A DNA stretch of 64,000 bases from Archangium lipolyticum (GCF_024623785.1 NZ_JANKBZ010000007.1:62001-126000); one strand, 5' to 3'; shown: positions 36,651 through 45,552, numbered from the stretch's first letter. Numbers and translations are program-made. The notes: a model not told the origin generated them from the sequence alone.

Positions 36651-36860
36651 ATGCGTCACCGGCGTGGGTTGATGCCACATGGCAAGTCCGTCGCGCGGCC
36701 GCTCTGTGCCCGGCCGCGCGAGCGCTTCCGGGAGTTCGCTCCGCCCGAGCTCATCGCGGTGGAGCCGGCGGAGGACGCCGAAGACGGAGCTTCCTCCAGG
36801 CTGCCGGAGCACCTGCGCCTGGTGCATCCCTCGGAGTCCTCGTCCGGACCCCAGGCTTGA
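36651..36860 (+). CDS. Hypothetical 69-aa protein in the Zur-controlled rpmG transcript
   Basis: The protein has 69 residues, starting MRHRRGLMPHGKSVARPLCA. The N-terminal third is basic, the middle acidic (LIAVEPAEDAEDGA) and the tail polar. GGGAGG lies 4-5 bases before the ATG, and it starts 34 bases after rpmG, before a shared terminator. It carries one cysteine and two His but is not S18, L31 or L36 by eye. Co-transcription with zinc-free L33 suggests a low-zinc role, possibly ribosome-related. The family is not recognised. Confidence 0.5.
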   Translation: MRHRRGLMPHGKSVARPLCARPRERFREFAPPELIAVEPAEDAEDGASSRLPEHLRLVHPSESSSGPQA

Positions 36861-36874
36861 CGTGACGACAGCCA

Positions 36875-36912
36875 GAGGGGACGCGCGAGCGGGATGACTC
36901 GTGCTTCCCCTC
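36875..36912. terminator. Bidirectional terminator between rpmG and rpmB transcripts
   Basis: Arms 36875-36889 and 36898-36912 pair at 14 of 15 positions (GAGGGGA...TCCCCTC) around an 8-base loop. The hairpin sits in the 64-base space between two convergent Zur-controlled units. Confidence 0.75.
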
Positions 36913-36924
36913 CGTCATTTCAGC

Positions 36925-37161
36925 TCAGAGCTTCTCGCCCCGCTGGAGCATCTCCGCGACCACGCGATCGATGCCCCGCTTGTTGATGATGCGGATGCCA
37001 TGAGCGCTGACGCGCAGCCGCACGAAGCGGTTGAGGCTCGGCACCCAGTAGCGGTGGCTCTGGATGTTCGGCAGCGAGCGCGTCTTCGTCTTGTTGTTCG
37101 CGTGGCTGACGTTGTTGCCCACCAGTGGGCGCTTCCCGGTGACCTGACAGACCTTGGACAT
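36925..37161 (-). CDS. rpmB: 50S ribosomal protein L28
   Basis: The protein has 78 residues: [20 protein letters not shown], then [21 protein letters not shown]. This is the E. coli-type L28, with a single Cys and no zinc knuckle. It begins 11 bases after rpsN and shares its double Zur-like boxes. A second L28 paralog elsewhere would be expected. Confidence 0.93.
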   Translation of the reverse strand: MSKVCQVTGKRPLVGNNVSHANNKTKTRSLPNIQSHRYWVPSLNRFVRLRVSAHGIRIINKRGIDRVVAEMLQRGEKL

Positions 37162-37172
37162 GTGCGTGCTCC

Positions 37173-37475
37173 TCACCAGCTCGACTTGGTGACGCCGACG
37201 ATTTCCCCCGCCAGTGCCTTGTCGCGGAAGGCGATGCGCGACATGCCGAAGCGGCGCAGGAATCCACGGGGGCGGCCCGTGAAGGCGCACCGGTTGACCA
37301 CCCGGTTGGGGTTGGCGTCGCGCGGCAGCTTCGCCAGCTCCGTCTGCGCCCGCACCCGCGTCTCGAGGTCGCCCGCCGTGCGGATGAGCTCCTTCAGTGC
37401 GGCCCTCTTCGCCGCGTACTTCGCGACCAGCGCCTTGCGCTGTTCGTTCTTCGCCACCTTGCTCGTCTTCGCCAT
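37173..37475 (-). CDS. rpsN: 30S ribosomal protein S14, zinc-free long type
   Basis: The protein has 100 residues: [20 protein letters not shown], then [25 protein letters not shown]. The ~100-residue form has only one Cys and lacks the CxxC-x12-CxxC zinc site of the short S14. Such C-minus paralogs under Zur let cells spare zinc. GGAGG lies about 10 bases before the ATG. The two boxes upstream lie 52 and 95 bases from the start. Confidence 0.93.
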   Translation of the reverse strand: MAKTSKVAKNEQRKALVAKYAAKRAALKELIRTAGDLETRVRAQTELAKLPRDANPNRVVNRCAFTGRPRGFLRRFGMSRIAFRDKALAGEIVGVTKSSW

Positions 37476-37526
37476 CTTCTTCCTGCCTCCTCCAAGCGCA
37501 TTCCCAGTACCCTGGTCCGGACGTAG

Positions 37527-37543
37527 ATGCAATCGTGTTGCAT
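37527..37543. promoter_or_regulatory. Zur-like box upstream of rpsN-rpmB (proximal)
   Basis: ATGCAAT-CGT-GTTGCAT is a 17-bp palindrome with one mismatch. It lies 52 bases before the rpsN start on the minus strand. Confidence 0.82.
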
Positions 37544-37569
37544 GTGAACGGACCCGGCTCTTGATTTAT

Positions 37570-37586
37570 TCGCAATAGGGTTGCAT
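37570..37586. promoter_or_regulatory. Zur-like box upstream of rpsN-rpmB (distal)
   Basis: TCGCAAT-AGG-GTTGCAT lies 43 bases (about four helical turns) from the proximal box. It is also 68 bases before the plus-strand gene at 37654, so it could act both ways. Confidence 0.75.
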
Positions 37587-37653
37587 CTACTGGGGCGTGG
37601 AATGAATCCCGGAAGCAGGGGCGGAGGCCCCCGCTGCGACAAGGAGGCTCACG

Positions 37654-38328
37654 GTGGCGAAAATCGTGTGGATGGGAGTTGGAGGGGTGGCGCTGGCGCT
37701 CCTCGTGTCTCCGTGGCTGAGCGAGCCCTCGTCGCGGCCCGCGGCCGAGCCGCCACGGGAGAGCCTGGCTCCGAGCGCCGCCCCCGAGCCGCTCGCGCCC
37801 GTCCCCTTCGAGCCCACCCGTAGCCCGGTGGTGGTGGCTCCCCCCGTGCCGGGTGGCCCGTCCATCGCACCCGTCTCCGAGCCCGGAGCTGGCGAGGCTC
37901 CCAGGCCCTGGCCCCGGTCCACCCAGGCGCGCCGGAAGCTGCCCGAACAGCGCCAGCGAATCGTGGACGCGCTACGCGCCGACTACTCCACCCCGCTGGC
38001 GCGCCGCGATGCCGTCCTCACCGCGTTCCTCGCCTCCGGGGACAGCCAGGCGCCCTGGACGGAGCAGGCGCGCACGGCGCTCGCGTCCTGGCGCACCACC
38101 ATCGAGACGGAGGTGCTGCCCGTGCGGGCCGAGCCGCCTCGCTGTTATGCCGCCGGCTGCGTGAGCCACGTCACCTTCCCGGACGCGGCCTCTTATGAGG
38201 TGGCCCGGCAACGCGTTGCCGGCCTGGCGCTCTCCGGAGTGGGGCCCCACCTGCAATTGCCGCCCGAGTACCTGCCCTCGGGCGAGGTTGCCGTGTCCTG
38301 GGCCGTGCTGCCTCCAGAGCCCATGTGA
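37654..38328 (+). CDS. Hypothetical membrane-anchored or exported protein
   Basis: The protein has 224 residues. A GTG start follows AAGGAGG at an ideal distance. One N-terminal TM or uncleaved signal ([19 protein letters not shown]) leads to a Pro-rich linker of ~65 residues and a C-terminal soluble domain with one Cys pair ([15 protein letters not shown]) that may form a disulfide in the periplasm. The family is not recognised. It lies just downstream of the distal Zur-like box and could be part of the zinc island. Confidence 0.7.
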   Translation: MAKIVWMGVGGVALALLVSPWLSEPSSRPAAEPPRESLAPSAAPEPLAPVPFEPTRSPVVVAPPVPGGPSIAPVSEPGAGEAPRPWPRSTQARRKLPEQRQRIVDALRADYSTPLARRDAVLTAFLASGDSQAPWTEQARTALASWRTTIETEVLPVRAEPPRCYAAGCVSHVTFPDAASYEVARQRVAGLALSGVGPHLQLPPEYLPSGEVAVSWAVLPPEPM

Positions 38329-38437
38329 GTGCCGTGCCAGGGATGTAGCCAGAAGGCGGAGTGCCGAGCGCTCGTGTGTCGATTCCGACCGTGCCCGGCC
38401 GGGCCGTGGCCTAACATGCGGAGCGGAGGTGTGCACC

Positions 38438-39631
38438 TTGAGTGGACGCATCAATCTGCTGGCTCCCGAGTTCCTGGCCAATCCCTATCCCGTCTTCGCC
38501 GCGATGCGGCGCGACACCCCGGTGTGTCAGGTGGAGCCGGGAGGGCTGTGGGCCGTCACCCGCTACGCGGATGTCGTGCACGTGCTCAAGAACCCCCACC
38601 TCTTCTCCTCCGAGGGGCTCGCGCGCTCCATGGAGCCACCCTGGCTGGGATACAACCCGCTGGCCCGCTCCCTGCTGGTGATGGACCCGCCCCGGCACGG
38701 ACGGTCCAGGTCGCTCGTCAGCCGCGCCTTCACTCCCGCGGCCATCGCCCAGCTCGAGCCCTTCCTCCGCACCACTGCAGAGCGGCTCGTCGACGAGATG
38801 CTGGAGCGCCAGGAGGTGGATTTCATGCGGGCACTGGCCCTTCCCCTGCCCGCGGCCGCCATCGGTTATCTGCTGGGGCTGGATGCTTCGATCCATTCGC
38901 ACTTGAAGGTCTGGTCCGATCATCTCGCCATCATCAGCGCCATCTCCACGACGGACCTCGAGCGGCAGCAGCAGGTCCAGCACTCCATCCAGGAGATGGA
39001 GGGCTACCTGAAGGAGGTCGTGGAGCGACGCCGCCGTCAGCCCGGCAACGACCTGGTGAGCGCGCTGCTCGAGGCCCGGGTGGAGGGCGAGGCGCTCTCG
39101 GAAGCGGAGCTGATGAACTTCCTCTTCGCGCTCCTGGCGGCAGGCCTGGAGACGACCACCAACCTGCTGGGCAACGTGGCCCTCCTCCTGGCGGATCGCC
39201 CCGAAATCCTGGAGCGTCTGCGGGCCGAGCCGGGCCTGTTCGCCTCCTTCATCGAGGAGGTGCTGCGCTACGAGTCTCCGGCCCAATCCACCTTCCGGTT
39301 GACGACGACGGAAGTGGAGCTGGGCGGCGTGAAGCTGCCTCCGTATTCCGTGCTCATCCTGCTGCTGAACTCGGCCTGCCGGGACGAGCAGTACCTCCCA
39401 GACGGGGATCGCTTCGTGCTCGGACGCCAGGAACTGGTCAACATCCCCTTCGGGCACGGCATCCATTTCTGCCTGGGTGCGCCCCTGGCCCGGTTGGAGG
39501 CACGCGTGGCGTTGGAGGCGCTGCTGCCGCGCATCCGGGGTCTGTCTCGCGGGCCAGAGGCGCCGCGGTGGCAGACGTCCATCCAGGTTCGCGGGCTCGT
39601 GCAACTGCCCGTGCGGGTGGTTCCGGCCTGA
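38438..39631 (+). CDS. Cytochrome P450
   Basis: The protein has 397 residues, a normal length for soluble bacterial P450s. The heme-Cys loop is FGHGIHFCLGAPLARLE. The I-helix oxygen motif AAGLETTTNL and the K-helix EEVLRYESP (ExxR) are intact. The TTG start is chosen because GGAGG lies 8 bases before it and the protein then begins at the usual LLAPEFLANPYPVF. No ferredoxin or biosynthetic genes are adjacent, so substrate and partner are unknown. Confidence 0.92.
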   Translation: MSGRINLLAPEFLANPYPVFAAMRRDTPVCQVEPGGLWAVTRYADVVHVLKNPHLFSSEGLARSMEPPWLGYNPLARSLLVMDPPRHGRSRSLVSRAFTPAAIAQLEPFLRTTAERLVDEMLERQEVDFMRALALPLPAAAIGYLLGLDASIHSHLKVWSDHLAIISAISTTDLERQQQVQHSIQEMEGYLKEVVERRRRQPGNDLVSALLEARVEGEALSEAELMNFLFALLAAGLETTTNLLGNVALLLADRPEILERLRAEPGLFASFIEEVLRYESPAQSTFRLTTTEVELGGVKLPPYSVLILLLNSACRDEQYLPDGDRFVLGRQELVNIPFGHGIHFCLGAPLARLEARVALEALLPRIRGLSRGPEAPRWQTSIQVRGLVQLPVRVVPA

Positions 39632-39744
39632 GCCTCCTGGAGGGGCCGGGATCGTCGTTTGGGCGTCATCGGAGCCACATCTCCCTGGTGCTCGCCCCAT
39701 GGCGCCATTACGACGGGACCCCTCACCTCCAAGGAGACGCTTTC

Positions 39745-40236
39745 ATGGCCAAGATCACCCTGAAGGGCAACCCGGTCCAGACCGAGGGCAACCTGCCCGC
39801 CGTGGGCAGCACGGCGCCGGACGTCACGCTCACGGGTCTCGACCTCACCGACAAGAAGCTCTCGTCCATTCCCGGCAAGCGCGTGCTCAACATCTTCCCC
39901 AGCGTCGATACCGGTGTCTGCGCGACGTCGGTGCGCACGTTCAACAAGCGCGCGACCGAGAAGCCGAACGTCACCGTGATCAACGTCTCGATGGACCTGC
40001 CGTTCGCGCTCAAGCGCTTCTGCGGCGCCGAGGGCATCGAGAAGGCGCTGAGCTTCTCGGGCTTCCGTAGCGACTTCGGCAAGCAGTTCGGCGTGACCCT
40101 CAAGGAGGGAGGGCTGGCGGGCCTCTATTCGCGCGCGGTCGTCGTGCTCGATGAGAGCGGCAAGATCCTCTACACCGAACAGGTGCCCGAGATCGGCCAG
40201 GAGCCCAACTACGACGCGGCCCTCGCGAAGCTGTAG
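39745..40236 (+). CDS. tpx: Thiol peroxidase, atypical 2-Cys peroxiredoxin
   Basis: The protein has 163 residues. Peroxidatic Cys59 lies in FPSVDTGVCATSVRTF and resolving Cys93 in RFCGAEG, the Tpx pattern. It reduces H2O2 and organic peroxides with thioredoxin in the cytoplasm. AAGGAGA lies about 7 bases before the ATG. It is convergent with cobS, 14 bases apart. Confidence 0.95.
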   Translation: MAKITLKGNPVQTEGNLPAVGSTAPDVTLTGLDLTDKKLSSIPGKRVLNIFPSVDTGVCATSVRTFNKRATEKPNVTVINVSMDLPFALKRFCGAEGIEKALSFSGFRSDFGKQFGVTLKEGGLAGLYSRAVVVLDESGKILYTEQVPEIGQEPNYDAALAKL

Positions 40237-40250
40237 CCCCGGAGGGCCGC

Positions 40251-41027
40251 TCAGGGCCCCTCGCCGCGAGCCAGCGCCAGGACGAGCAGGAGCGCGCATT
40301 CGCCCACCTGCTGCGTGGCCCCGAGGAAGTCCCCGGTGATGCCGCCCGCCCGCACCCGGAACCGCCAGCCGCACACGAGCGCGGTGAGGCCGGCGGCCGC
40401 CAGGAGCGCCCACGCGGTGGTTACCTCCAGCCAGTCCTTCCACAGGAACGCCCCCATCAGCAGGACGGGACAGGCCGTGGCCAGCATCGCCTGGGCTCCG
40501 GTGATGCGTGCCACCGTCCGGCTGCGCGAGGTCGCCTCGCTCGTCACGTAGGGGAGGGTCATCATCAGCCAGATGGGTGGTGTCCGGGCCAGGCACCCGG
40601 TGAGCACGAGGGCCAGGGGGGCGATCGTCTGGAGTCGCGCCAGCAGCGCGATGCGCAGCACCAGCACGACGATCAGCGCCGACGCGCCGAAGGAGCCGAT
40701 GCGGCTGTCCTTGAGGATCTCGAAGAGGCGCGTGCGCTCGTAGGCCCCCCCGAGCGCATCGGCGGTATCCGCCAGGCCGTCTTCGTGGAAGGCCCCCGTG
40801 AGAAGCATCCCCACCCCCACCACCAGCGCAGCGGCTGCGAGAGGACCGGCGCGCTCGACGGCCAGCCACACCAGGGCCAGCAGCCCACCGAGGCAGGTGC
40901 CCACGAGGGGAAACCACCCCGAGGCCCACTGCCAGTCGGCCGGCTCATAGGGAAAACCCCCGACGGGAATGCGGGTGTAGAAGGCGAACGCCGCGCGGGC
41001 TCCCCGAAGCACGGGAGGAAATCGCAT
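40251..41027 (-). CDS. cobS: Adenosylcobinamide-GDP ribazoletransferase (cobalamin synthase)
   Basis: The protein has 258 residues and five to six TM helices. The conserved FYTRIPVG start and GAFHEDGLADTADALGG, with its acidic metal-binding residues, identify CobS. It joins alpha-ribazole or its phosphate to AdoCbi-GDP in the membrane, the last step of B12 assembly. Its ATG shares a base with the cobT stop (TGATG). It is the last of 25 genes in the riboswitch-led operon. Confidence 0.95.
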   Translation of the reverse strand: MRFPPVLRGARAAFAFYTRIPVGGFPYEPADWQWASGWFPLVGTCLGGLLALVWLAVERAGPLAAAALVVGVGMLLTGAFHEDGLADTADALGGAYERTRLFEILKDSRIGSFGASALIVVLVLRIALLARLQTIAPLALVLTGCLARTPPIWLMMTLPYVTSEATSRSRTVARITGAQAMLATACPVLLMGAFLWKDWLEVTTAWALLAAAGLTALVCGWRFRVRAGGITGDFLGATQQVGECALLLVLALARGEGP

Positions 41028-42097
41028 CAGCCCCGCCCCTTGTCTGGTACCCCGGCTTCCTCGAAGGTGGCCATGTTCGCGTGCAGCGCGCACGCGGCGT
41101 CCACCAGTGGCAATGCCGTCAGTGCGCCACTGCCCTCACCAAGCCGCAACCCCAGGTCCAGCAGGGGGCGTGCGCCCAGTGCCTCCAGCACGCGCTGGTG
41201 GCCCGCTTCGGCCGAGCGATGGGCGAACACCATCCATTCCCTCGCCCCTGGGGCCATCCGCTCCAGGGCCAGCATGGCCACCGAGACGATGAAGCCGTCC
41301 ACCAGCACGGCCATGCGCCGCTCGATGGCCCGCCCCGCCGCGCCCACCAGGGCCGCGATGTCCCTTCCTCCGGCGGACTGGACGGCTCGCTCGGGACCCG
41401 CGCCCTCGAGCCGCCGTACCGCATCGCGCACCACCTCCACCTTGCGCGTCAGGCCCGCGTCGTCCACCCCCGTGCCCCGGCCCACCATCTCCTCCGCCTT
41501 CCGTCCGAGCAGGAGCGCCGCCACTGCCGCCGCCACCGTGGTGTTGCCGATGCCCATCTCTCCCAGCACCACCAGCCGGACATCGTCCGGGAGCGCGTCC
41601 ACCTCCACGGCCCCCGCCGCCAGCGCACGCCGGAAGGTGGCCTCGCTCATCGCATCCTCCACCCGCAGGTCTCCCCCTGGCTCGTCCGCCACCGGATCAC
41701 GCCGGAAGGAGATGCCCTTGTCGGAGAGGAACGCGGGCGGCCGCGTCACTCCCACGTCCACCACGCGCAGCGGTACCCCCAGTTGCCGGCACAGGACGCT
41801 GGACGCCGCGCCTCCCCGCAGGAAGTTCTCCACCATGGCCGCGGTGACGGCCGAGGGGTAGGGCGAGACGCCGTGACGGGTGACGGCATGATCGGCGGCG
41901 AAGAGGAGCGCCGCCGCGGGCCGGCTCCGGGGCAGCGGTGTGCCCTGCAGGCCGGCCAGCTTCACCGCCACCTCCTCCAACATCCCCAGGCTGCCCGCGG
42001 GCTTGGTGAGGCGGGACTGCCTGTCCCGCGCACGCTGCGCCGCCACCAGGTCCAGCCCCGGAATCCGAGCACCCATCCTGTTCTCCTGTCCGCTCAT
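41027..42097 (-). CDS. cobT: Nicotinate-nucleotide:DMB phosphoribosyltransferase
   Basis: The protein has 356 residues. Typical parts are LTKPAGSLGMLE, LFAADHAVTRHGVSPYP, LGEMGIGNTT and the C-terminal RLGEGSGALTALP, where the catalytic Glu of this family lies. It activates the lower-ligand base to alpha-ribazole phosphate. Start and stop overlap the neighbours (ATGA with cbiP, TGATG with cobS). Confidence 0.95.
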   Translation of the reverse strand: MSGQENRMGARIPGLDLVAAQRARDRQSRLTKPAGSLGMLEEVAVKLAGLQGTPLPRSRPAAALLFAADHAVTRHGVSPYPSAVTAAMVENFLRGGAASSVLCRQLGVPLRVVDVGVTRPPAFLSDKGISFRRDPVADEPGGDLRVEDAMSEATFRRALAAGAVEVDALPDDVRLVVLGEMGIGNTTVAAAVAALLLGRKAEEMVGRGTGVDDAGLTRKVEVVRDAVRRLEGAGPERAVQSAGGRDIAALVGAAGRAIERRMAVLVDGFIVSVAMLALERMAPGAREWMVFAHRSAEAGHQRVLEALGARPLLDLGLRLGEGSGALTALPLVDAACALHANMATFEEAGVPDKGRG

Positions 42098-43572
42098 AGC
42101 CCCGCCATCCGATCCAGGTAGTCGAGGTCCAATGCACTCGCGAAGTGGTCGGCGAGCACCTCGTACGGGTCGGCCCGTGGCGCCCCCGCCGTCACGCCGA
42201 GCTCCGACAGCAAAGCCTTCCGCACCGCCTCGTTCTCGAAGAGGCCGTGCACGAGGGTGCCGGCCACCCTCCCGTCAGCCGCCACGCAGCCCTCGGGCAG
42301 CTGGCAGGATTCGCTCCCTCGCCGCAGCCACGTGCCGAAGGGCCGTGCGCCCGGCGCCACCGTCACCCGGCCACAATGGATTTCGTATCCCCGCACCTCG
42401 GCCCCTCCGGCGGTGCGCATCCCCGGCAGTCCTTCCCCGAGCCGCAGCGACACCGGCGAGGTGGCCTTCTCCTTCTCGAAGCGCGTCACCACCGGCAGCA
42501 GGCCCAGTCCCGCCACGTCCGGCTCCGGTGACTCCACGCCCAGTGGGTCGAGGATGCGCTCGCCCAGCATCTGATAGCCGCCGCAGATGCCCAGCACCGG
42601 CTGGCCCGCGTGCACCCGCTGCGCCAGCGCCCCCGCCATCCCGGTGCGCCGCAGCCAGGCCAGGTCGTTCGCCGTGCACTTGGTTCCCGGGAGGATGACG
42701 AGCCGCGCCCCCTCCAACTCCTCGGGCCGCTCGCACCAGCGCACCTCCACCCCCGGCTCGCGCGCCAGGGGCTCGAACTCATCGAAGTTGGACAGGCGCG
42801 GCAGCTTCACGATGCACACGAGCGCCCCGCCATTCGCCTCTCCGGGCCGCAGGTCCAGCGAGTCCTCACTGGCGATGCCCGTGTCCCCCAGATGCGGGAT
42901 GACCCCCGCCACGCGGATGCCGCACCGCTGCTCGAGGAAGCTCACCCCTCCCTGGAAGAGGGAAGGGTCGCCCCGGAACTTGTTCACCACCAGGGCGCGT
43001 ACCCGCTCCCGCTCGGAGGGCTCGAGCAGCTCCAGTGTGCCCACCAGCGCCGCCATCGCTCCGCCCCGCTCGATGTCCGTCACCAGCACCACCGGGGCGT
43101 CGGCACGCTCGGCCACCCACATGTTCACGATGTCGCGGTCCTTGAGGTTCACCTCCGCCGGGCTGCCCGCTCCCTCGATGATGACCAGCTCATGGCGCTC
43201 GCGCAGGGAGTCCAGCGCCTGCCCCACCACCTCGCGCAGCTCGGGCTTGCGCCGGTGGTAGTCACGGAAGTGCATGCTCCCCAGCACCTTACCCATCACC
43301 ACCACCTGCGAGCCGGACGTCGTCTCCGGTTTGAGGAGGATGGGGTTCATCTCCGCGCACGGCACCGCCCGCGCCGCCTCGGCCTGGGCATATTGCGCCC
43401 GGCCAATCTCCGCTCCATCCGGCGTCACCGCGGAGTTGAGGGCCATGTTCTGCGACTTGAAGGGCGCCACCTTGAACCCCCGCCGCGCGTAGATGCGGCA
43501 GAGGGCCGTCACCAGCAGGCTCTTGCCCACGCTGGAGGCGGTGCCTTGGACCATCAGGGTACGGGCCTTCAT
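42094..43572 (-). CDS. cobQ: Adenosylcobyric acid synthase (CbiP/CobQ)
   Basis: The protein has 492 residues. The dethiobiotin-synthetase-like ATP domain has QGTASSVGKSLLVTALCR, and the glutamine amidotransferase domain has nucleophile GICGGYQMLGE and the EIHCG segment. It amidates four side chains of adenosylcobyrinate a,c-diamide. ATGA overlaps at both ends. Confidence 0.95.
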   Translation of the reverse strand: MKARTLMVQGTASSVGKSLLVTALCRIYARRGFKVAPFKSQNMALNSAVTPDGAEIGRAQYAQAEAARAVPCAEMNPILLKPETTSGSQVVVMGKVLGSMHFRDYHRRKPELREVVGQALDSLRERHELVIIEGAGSPAEVNLKDRDIVNMWVAERADAPVVLVTDIERGGAMAALVGTLELLEPSERERVRALVVNKFRGDPSLFQGGVSFLEQRCGIRVAGVIPHLGDTGIASEDSLDLRPGEANGGALVCIVKLPRLSNFDEFEPLAREPGVEVRWCERPEELEGARLVILPGTKCTANDLAWLRRTGMAGALAQRVHAGQPVLGICGGYQMLGERILDPLGVESPEPDVAGLGLLPVVTRFEKEKATSPVSLRLGEGLPGMRTAGGAEVRGYEIHCGRVTVAPGARPFGTWLRRGSESCQLPEGCVAADGRVAGTLVHGLFENEAVRKALLSELGVTAGAPRADPYEVLADHFASALDLDYLDRMAGL

Positions 43573-44621
43573 TCGAGCGTCTCCCGGACGCGCCTCCAGG
43601 CGGCGCGCAGAAGGGGATGATCCACCTCGGGTCTCACCCCGATGCGGATGTGTTGGGGGAGTCCGAGGCTGGTGCAGTCGCGCACCCGGATGCCCGCGTG
43701 GACGGCGGCGGCGGCGAAGGTGCGTGCCTCGGGCACCCGGCACAGGAGGAACGTGCCCCCGGCGGCCTCTACCCGGGCGCCGGCCTCGGTGAGGGCTTCC
43801 TCCTGCGACTTCCGCAGCCGGGCCACCTCCGTCCTCACCGCTTCCACCTGCCCGAGGCACTCGAGCGCCACTCGTCCCGCCGCCAATGCCGGGGCCGACA
43901 CGTTCCAGGGCGGGAGGGCCGCGCGTACCGCGCGCACGAGCCGCGGATCTCCGAAGAGATAGCCGAGCCGCAATCCCGGTATGGCGAACACCTTGGTGAG
44001 CGAGCGCAGCACGACGACGTTGCCTTCCGGATGAACGGGAGGCACTGCCTCGAAGAGGGGCTGATAGGCCTCGTCCACCACCACCAGCGTCTCGGGCGCG
44101 GCGGCCGCGGCGGCCCAGATGGTCTCCACCGGGAAGACGGAGAGGCAGGGATTGCTCGGCCGGCAGATGAAGAGGAGGGACGGCTTCTGACGGCGGAGCG
44201 TGGCGAGCAACTCCTCGGGGCTCCACTCGAAGGGAGGCCCCTTCGCGGCCAGCGCTTCCACCGTGGCTCCGCTGGCGCGTACCGCCTGCGCGTACTCCGC
44301 GAAGGCCGGTGTGAGCACCAGCGCGCTACGCCCCGGGCCGGCGAAGGCTCGGGCCAGGGCCCAGATGAGCTCCACCGAGCCATTGCCCACCACCACGCCG
44401 TCGAGTGGCACCCCGTGCAGCGCGGCCAGGCGCTCCCGCAGGGGCAGGGCGGTGGGGTGGGGGTAGCGCCGCACGTCGGCGGCTCGGAAGGCGTCGAGCA
44501 CCGCCTCCGGTGGAGGCAGCGGAGAGACTCCCGTGCTGAAGTCCACGCACCCGGGTGCCGCATCCCCTCCGTGCGGAGTGGGCTCCAGGTGCTCCAGCTC
44601 AGGGCGAGGCGAGGGCAACAC
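43569..44621 (-). CDS. cobD: PLP-dependent threonine-phosphate decarboxylase-like (CobD/CobC)
   Basis: The protein has 350 residues, of the aminotransferase class I/II fold like histidinol-phosphate aminotransferase. The PLP lysine lies in RSLTKVFAIPGLRLGY, and VDFSTGVSPLPPPEAV is the usual opening. In this setting it should make (R)-1-amino-2-propanol phosphate from threonine phosphate for the nucleotide loop. GTG 44621 follows a strong GGGGAGGGG; ATG 44642 would add seven residues without a ribosome site. It overlaps cbiB by 23 bases. Confidence 0.88.
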   Translation of the reverse strand: MLPSPRPELEHLEPTPHGGDAAPGCVDFSTGVSPLPPPEAVLDAFRAADVRRYPHPTALPLRERLAALHGVPLDGVVVGNGSVELIWALARAFAGPGRSALVLTPAFAEYAQAVRASGATVEALAAKGPPFEWSPEELLATLRRQKPSLLFICRPSNPCLSVFPVETIWAAAAAAPETLVVVDEAYQPLFEAVPPVHPEGNVVVLRSLTKVFAIPGLRLGYLFGDPRLVRAVRAALPPWNVSAPALAAGRVALECLGQVEAVRTEVARLRKSQEEALTEAGARVEAAGGTFLLCRVPEARTFAAAAVHAGIRVRDCTSLGLPQHIRIGVRPEVDHPLLRAAWRRVRETLE

Positions 44622-45552
44622 GGAACCCCTCCCCGCCGACATAGGCGGCCGTCAACGCCGCGGCCAGGAGCGAGGCCGCCACCATGAGGAAGACCGCCCG
44701 GCGGATGTCCTCCGCTCGCGGCTGGCGCCCTCCGGTGCCCAGCCGGTAGTGCCCCACCTTTTCCAACTCCACTCCCAGTCCTCCGGCCACCGCCGCCATG
44801 GGACGGCCGGCGTTGGGGCTCTCGGTGGAGGCCCCATCGCGCCACCAGGAGAGCACCGCCCGGACCGGAGAGGCACCACACAGCGCGCACGCCAGCACGA
44901 GGAGCGCCGCGGACAGCCGCGCTGGCACCAGGTTGAGGACATCGTCCAGCCGGGCGGCGGCCTTGCCCAGCCACTCCAGCTCTCCGCGGTATCCGATCAT
45001 CGCGTCCAGGGTGTTGGCCGCACGGTAGGCGAGGGCTCCAGGCACTCCCGCCACCGCGTAGAAGAGGAGGGGCGCCACCACCGAGTCCGAGGTGTTCTCC
45101 GCCACGGATTCCACCGCCGCCGCCGCGAGCAGCGGGGGCTCGAGGTCCGACGTGTCGCGCGACACGAGGCTGCGCAAGGCCAGCCGCGCCGCGGGTGCAT
45201 CCTGCTGGTGCAGGGCGCGGAAGACGGCCAGGCCCGCCTCGGCCAGGGCCCGCACCGCGAAGGCACTCTTGAGCAGGTACACCTCGAGCGCCAGTTGCAC
45301 GAGGGGCCAGCCGGAGACGAGGCGGAGCAGCGCCCAGCTTCCGAGCCCGAAGACGAGGGGCCCGGCCATGGCCATTCCCAGCCCGTGGAGGAAGGCGGGA
45401 AGGGGTGCACGGGGCGCCAGCTTGCGCAAGCGCCGCTGCAGGCGTCCCATCCACACCACGGGGTGTACCGGCGTGGGGGGTTCGCCCCAGGCGAGGTCCA
45501 CCACGAGCGCGGCTCCCAGCACCACGGCCGCGTGCGTTCCTCCGTCCATCAT
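44599..45552 (-). CDS. cbiB: Adenosylcobinamide-phosphate synthase
   Basis: The protein has 317 residues and several TM helices. HPVVWMGRL near the start, AAAVESVAENTSDSVVAPLLFY and YRAANTLDAMIGYR are family marks. It attaches aminopropanol phosphate to cobyric acid at the membrane. The start overlaps the cobU stop in an ATGATG context. Confidence 0.95.
   Translation of the reverse strand: MMDGGTHAAVVLGAALVVDLAWGEPPTPVHPVVWMGRLQRRLRKLAPRAPLPAFLHGLGMAMAGPLVFGLGSWALLRLVSGWPLVQLALEVYLLKSAFAVRALAEAGLAVFRALHQQDAPAARLALRSLVSRDTSDLEPPLLAAAAVESVAENTSDSVVAPLLFYAVAGVPGALAYRAANTLDAMIGYRGELEWLGKAAARLDDVLNLVPARLSAALLVLACALCGASPVRAVLSWWRDGASTESPNAGRPMAAVAGGLGVELEKVGHYRLGTGGRQPRAEDIRRAVFLMVAASLLAAALTAAYVGGEGFRVALASP

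Noticed and set aside
35678-36652. 324-codon version of the DUF1826 protein
   Set aside because: The extra N-terminus would run through both Zur-like boxes and antisense to rpmG. Family length and context favour 36322.
40236-40262. GGGCC/GGCCC hairpin as terminator between tpx and cobS
   Set aside because: The stem is short, overlaps the cobS stop region and has no T tract on either strand.
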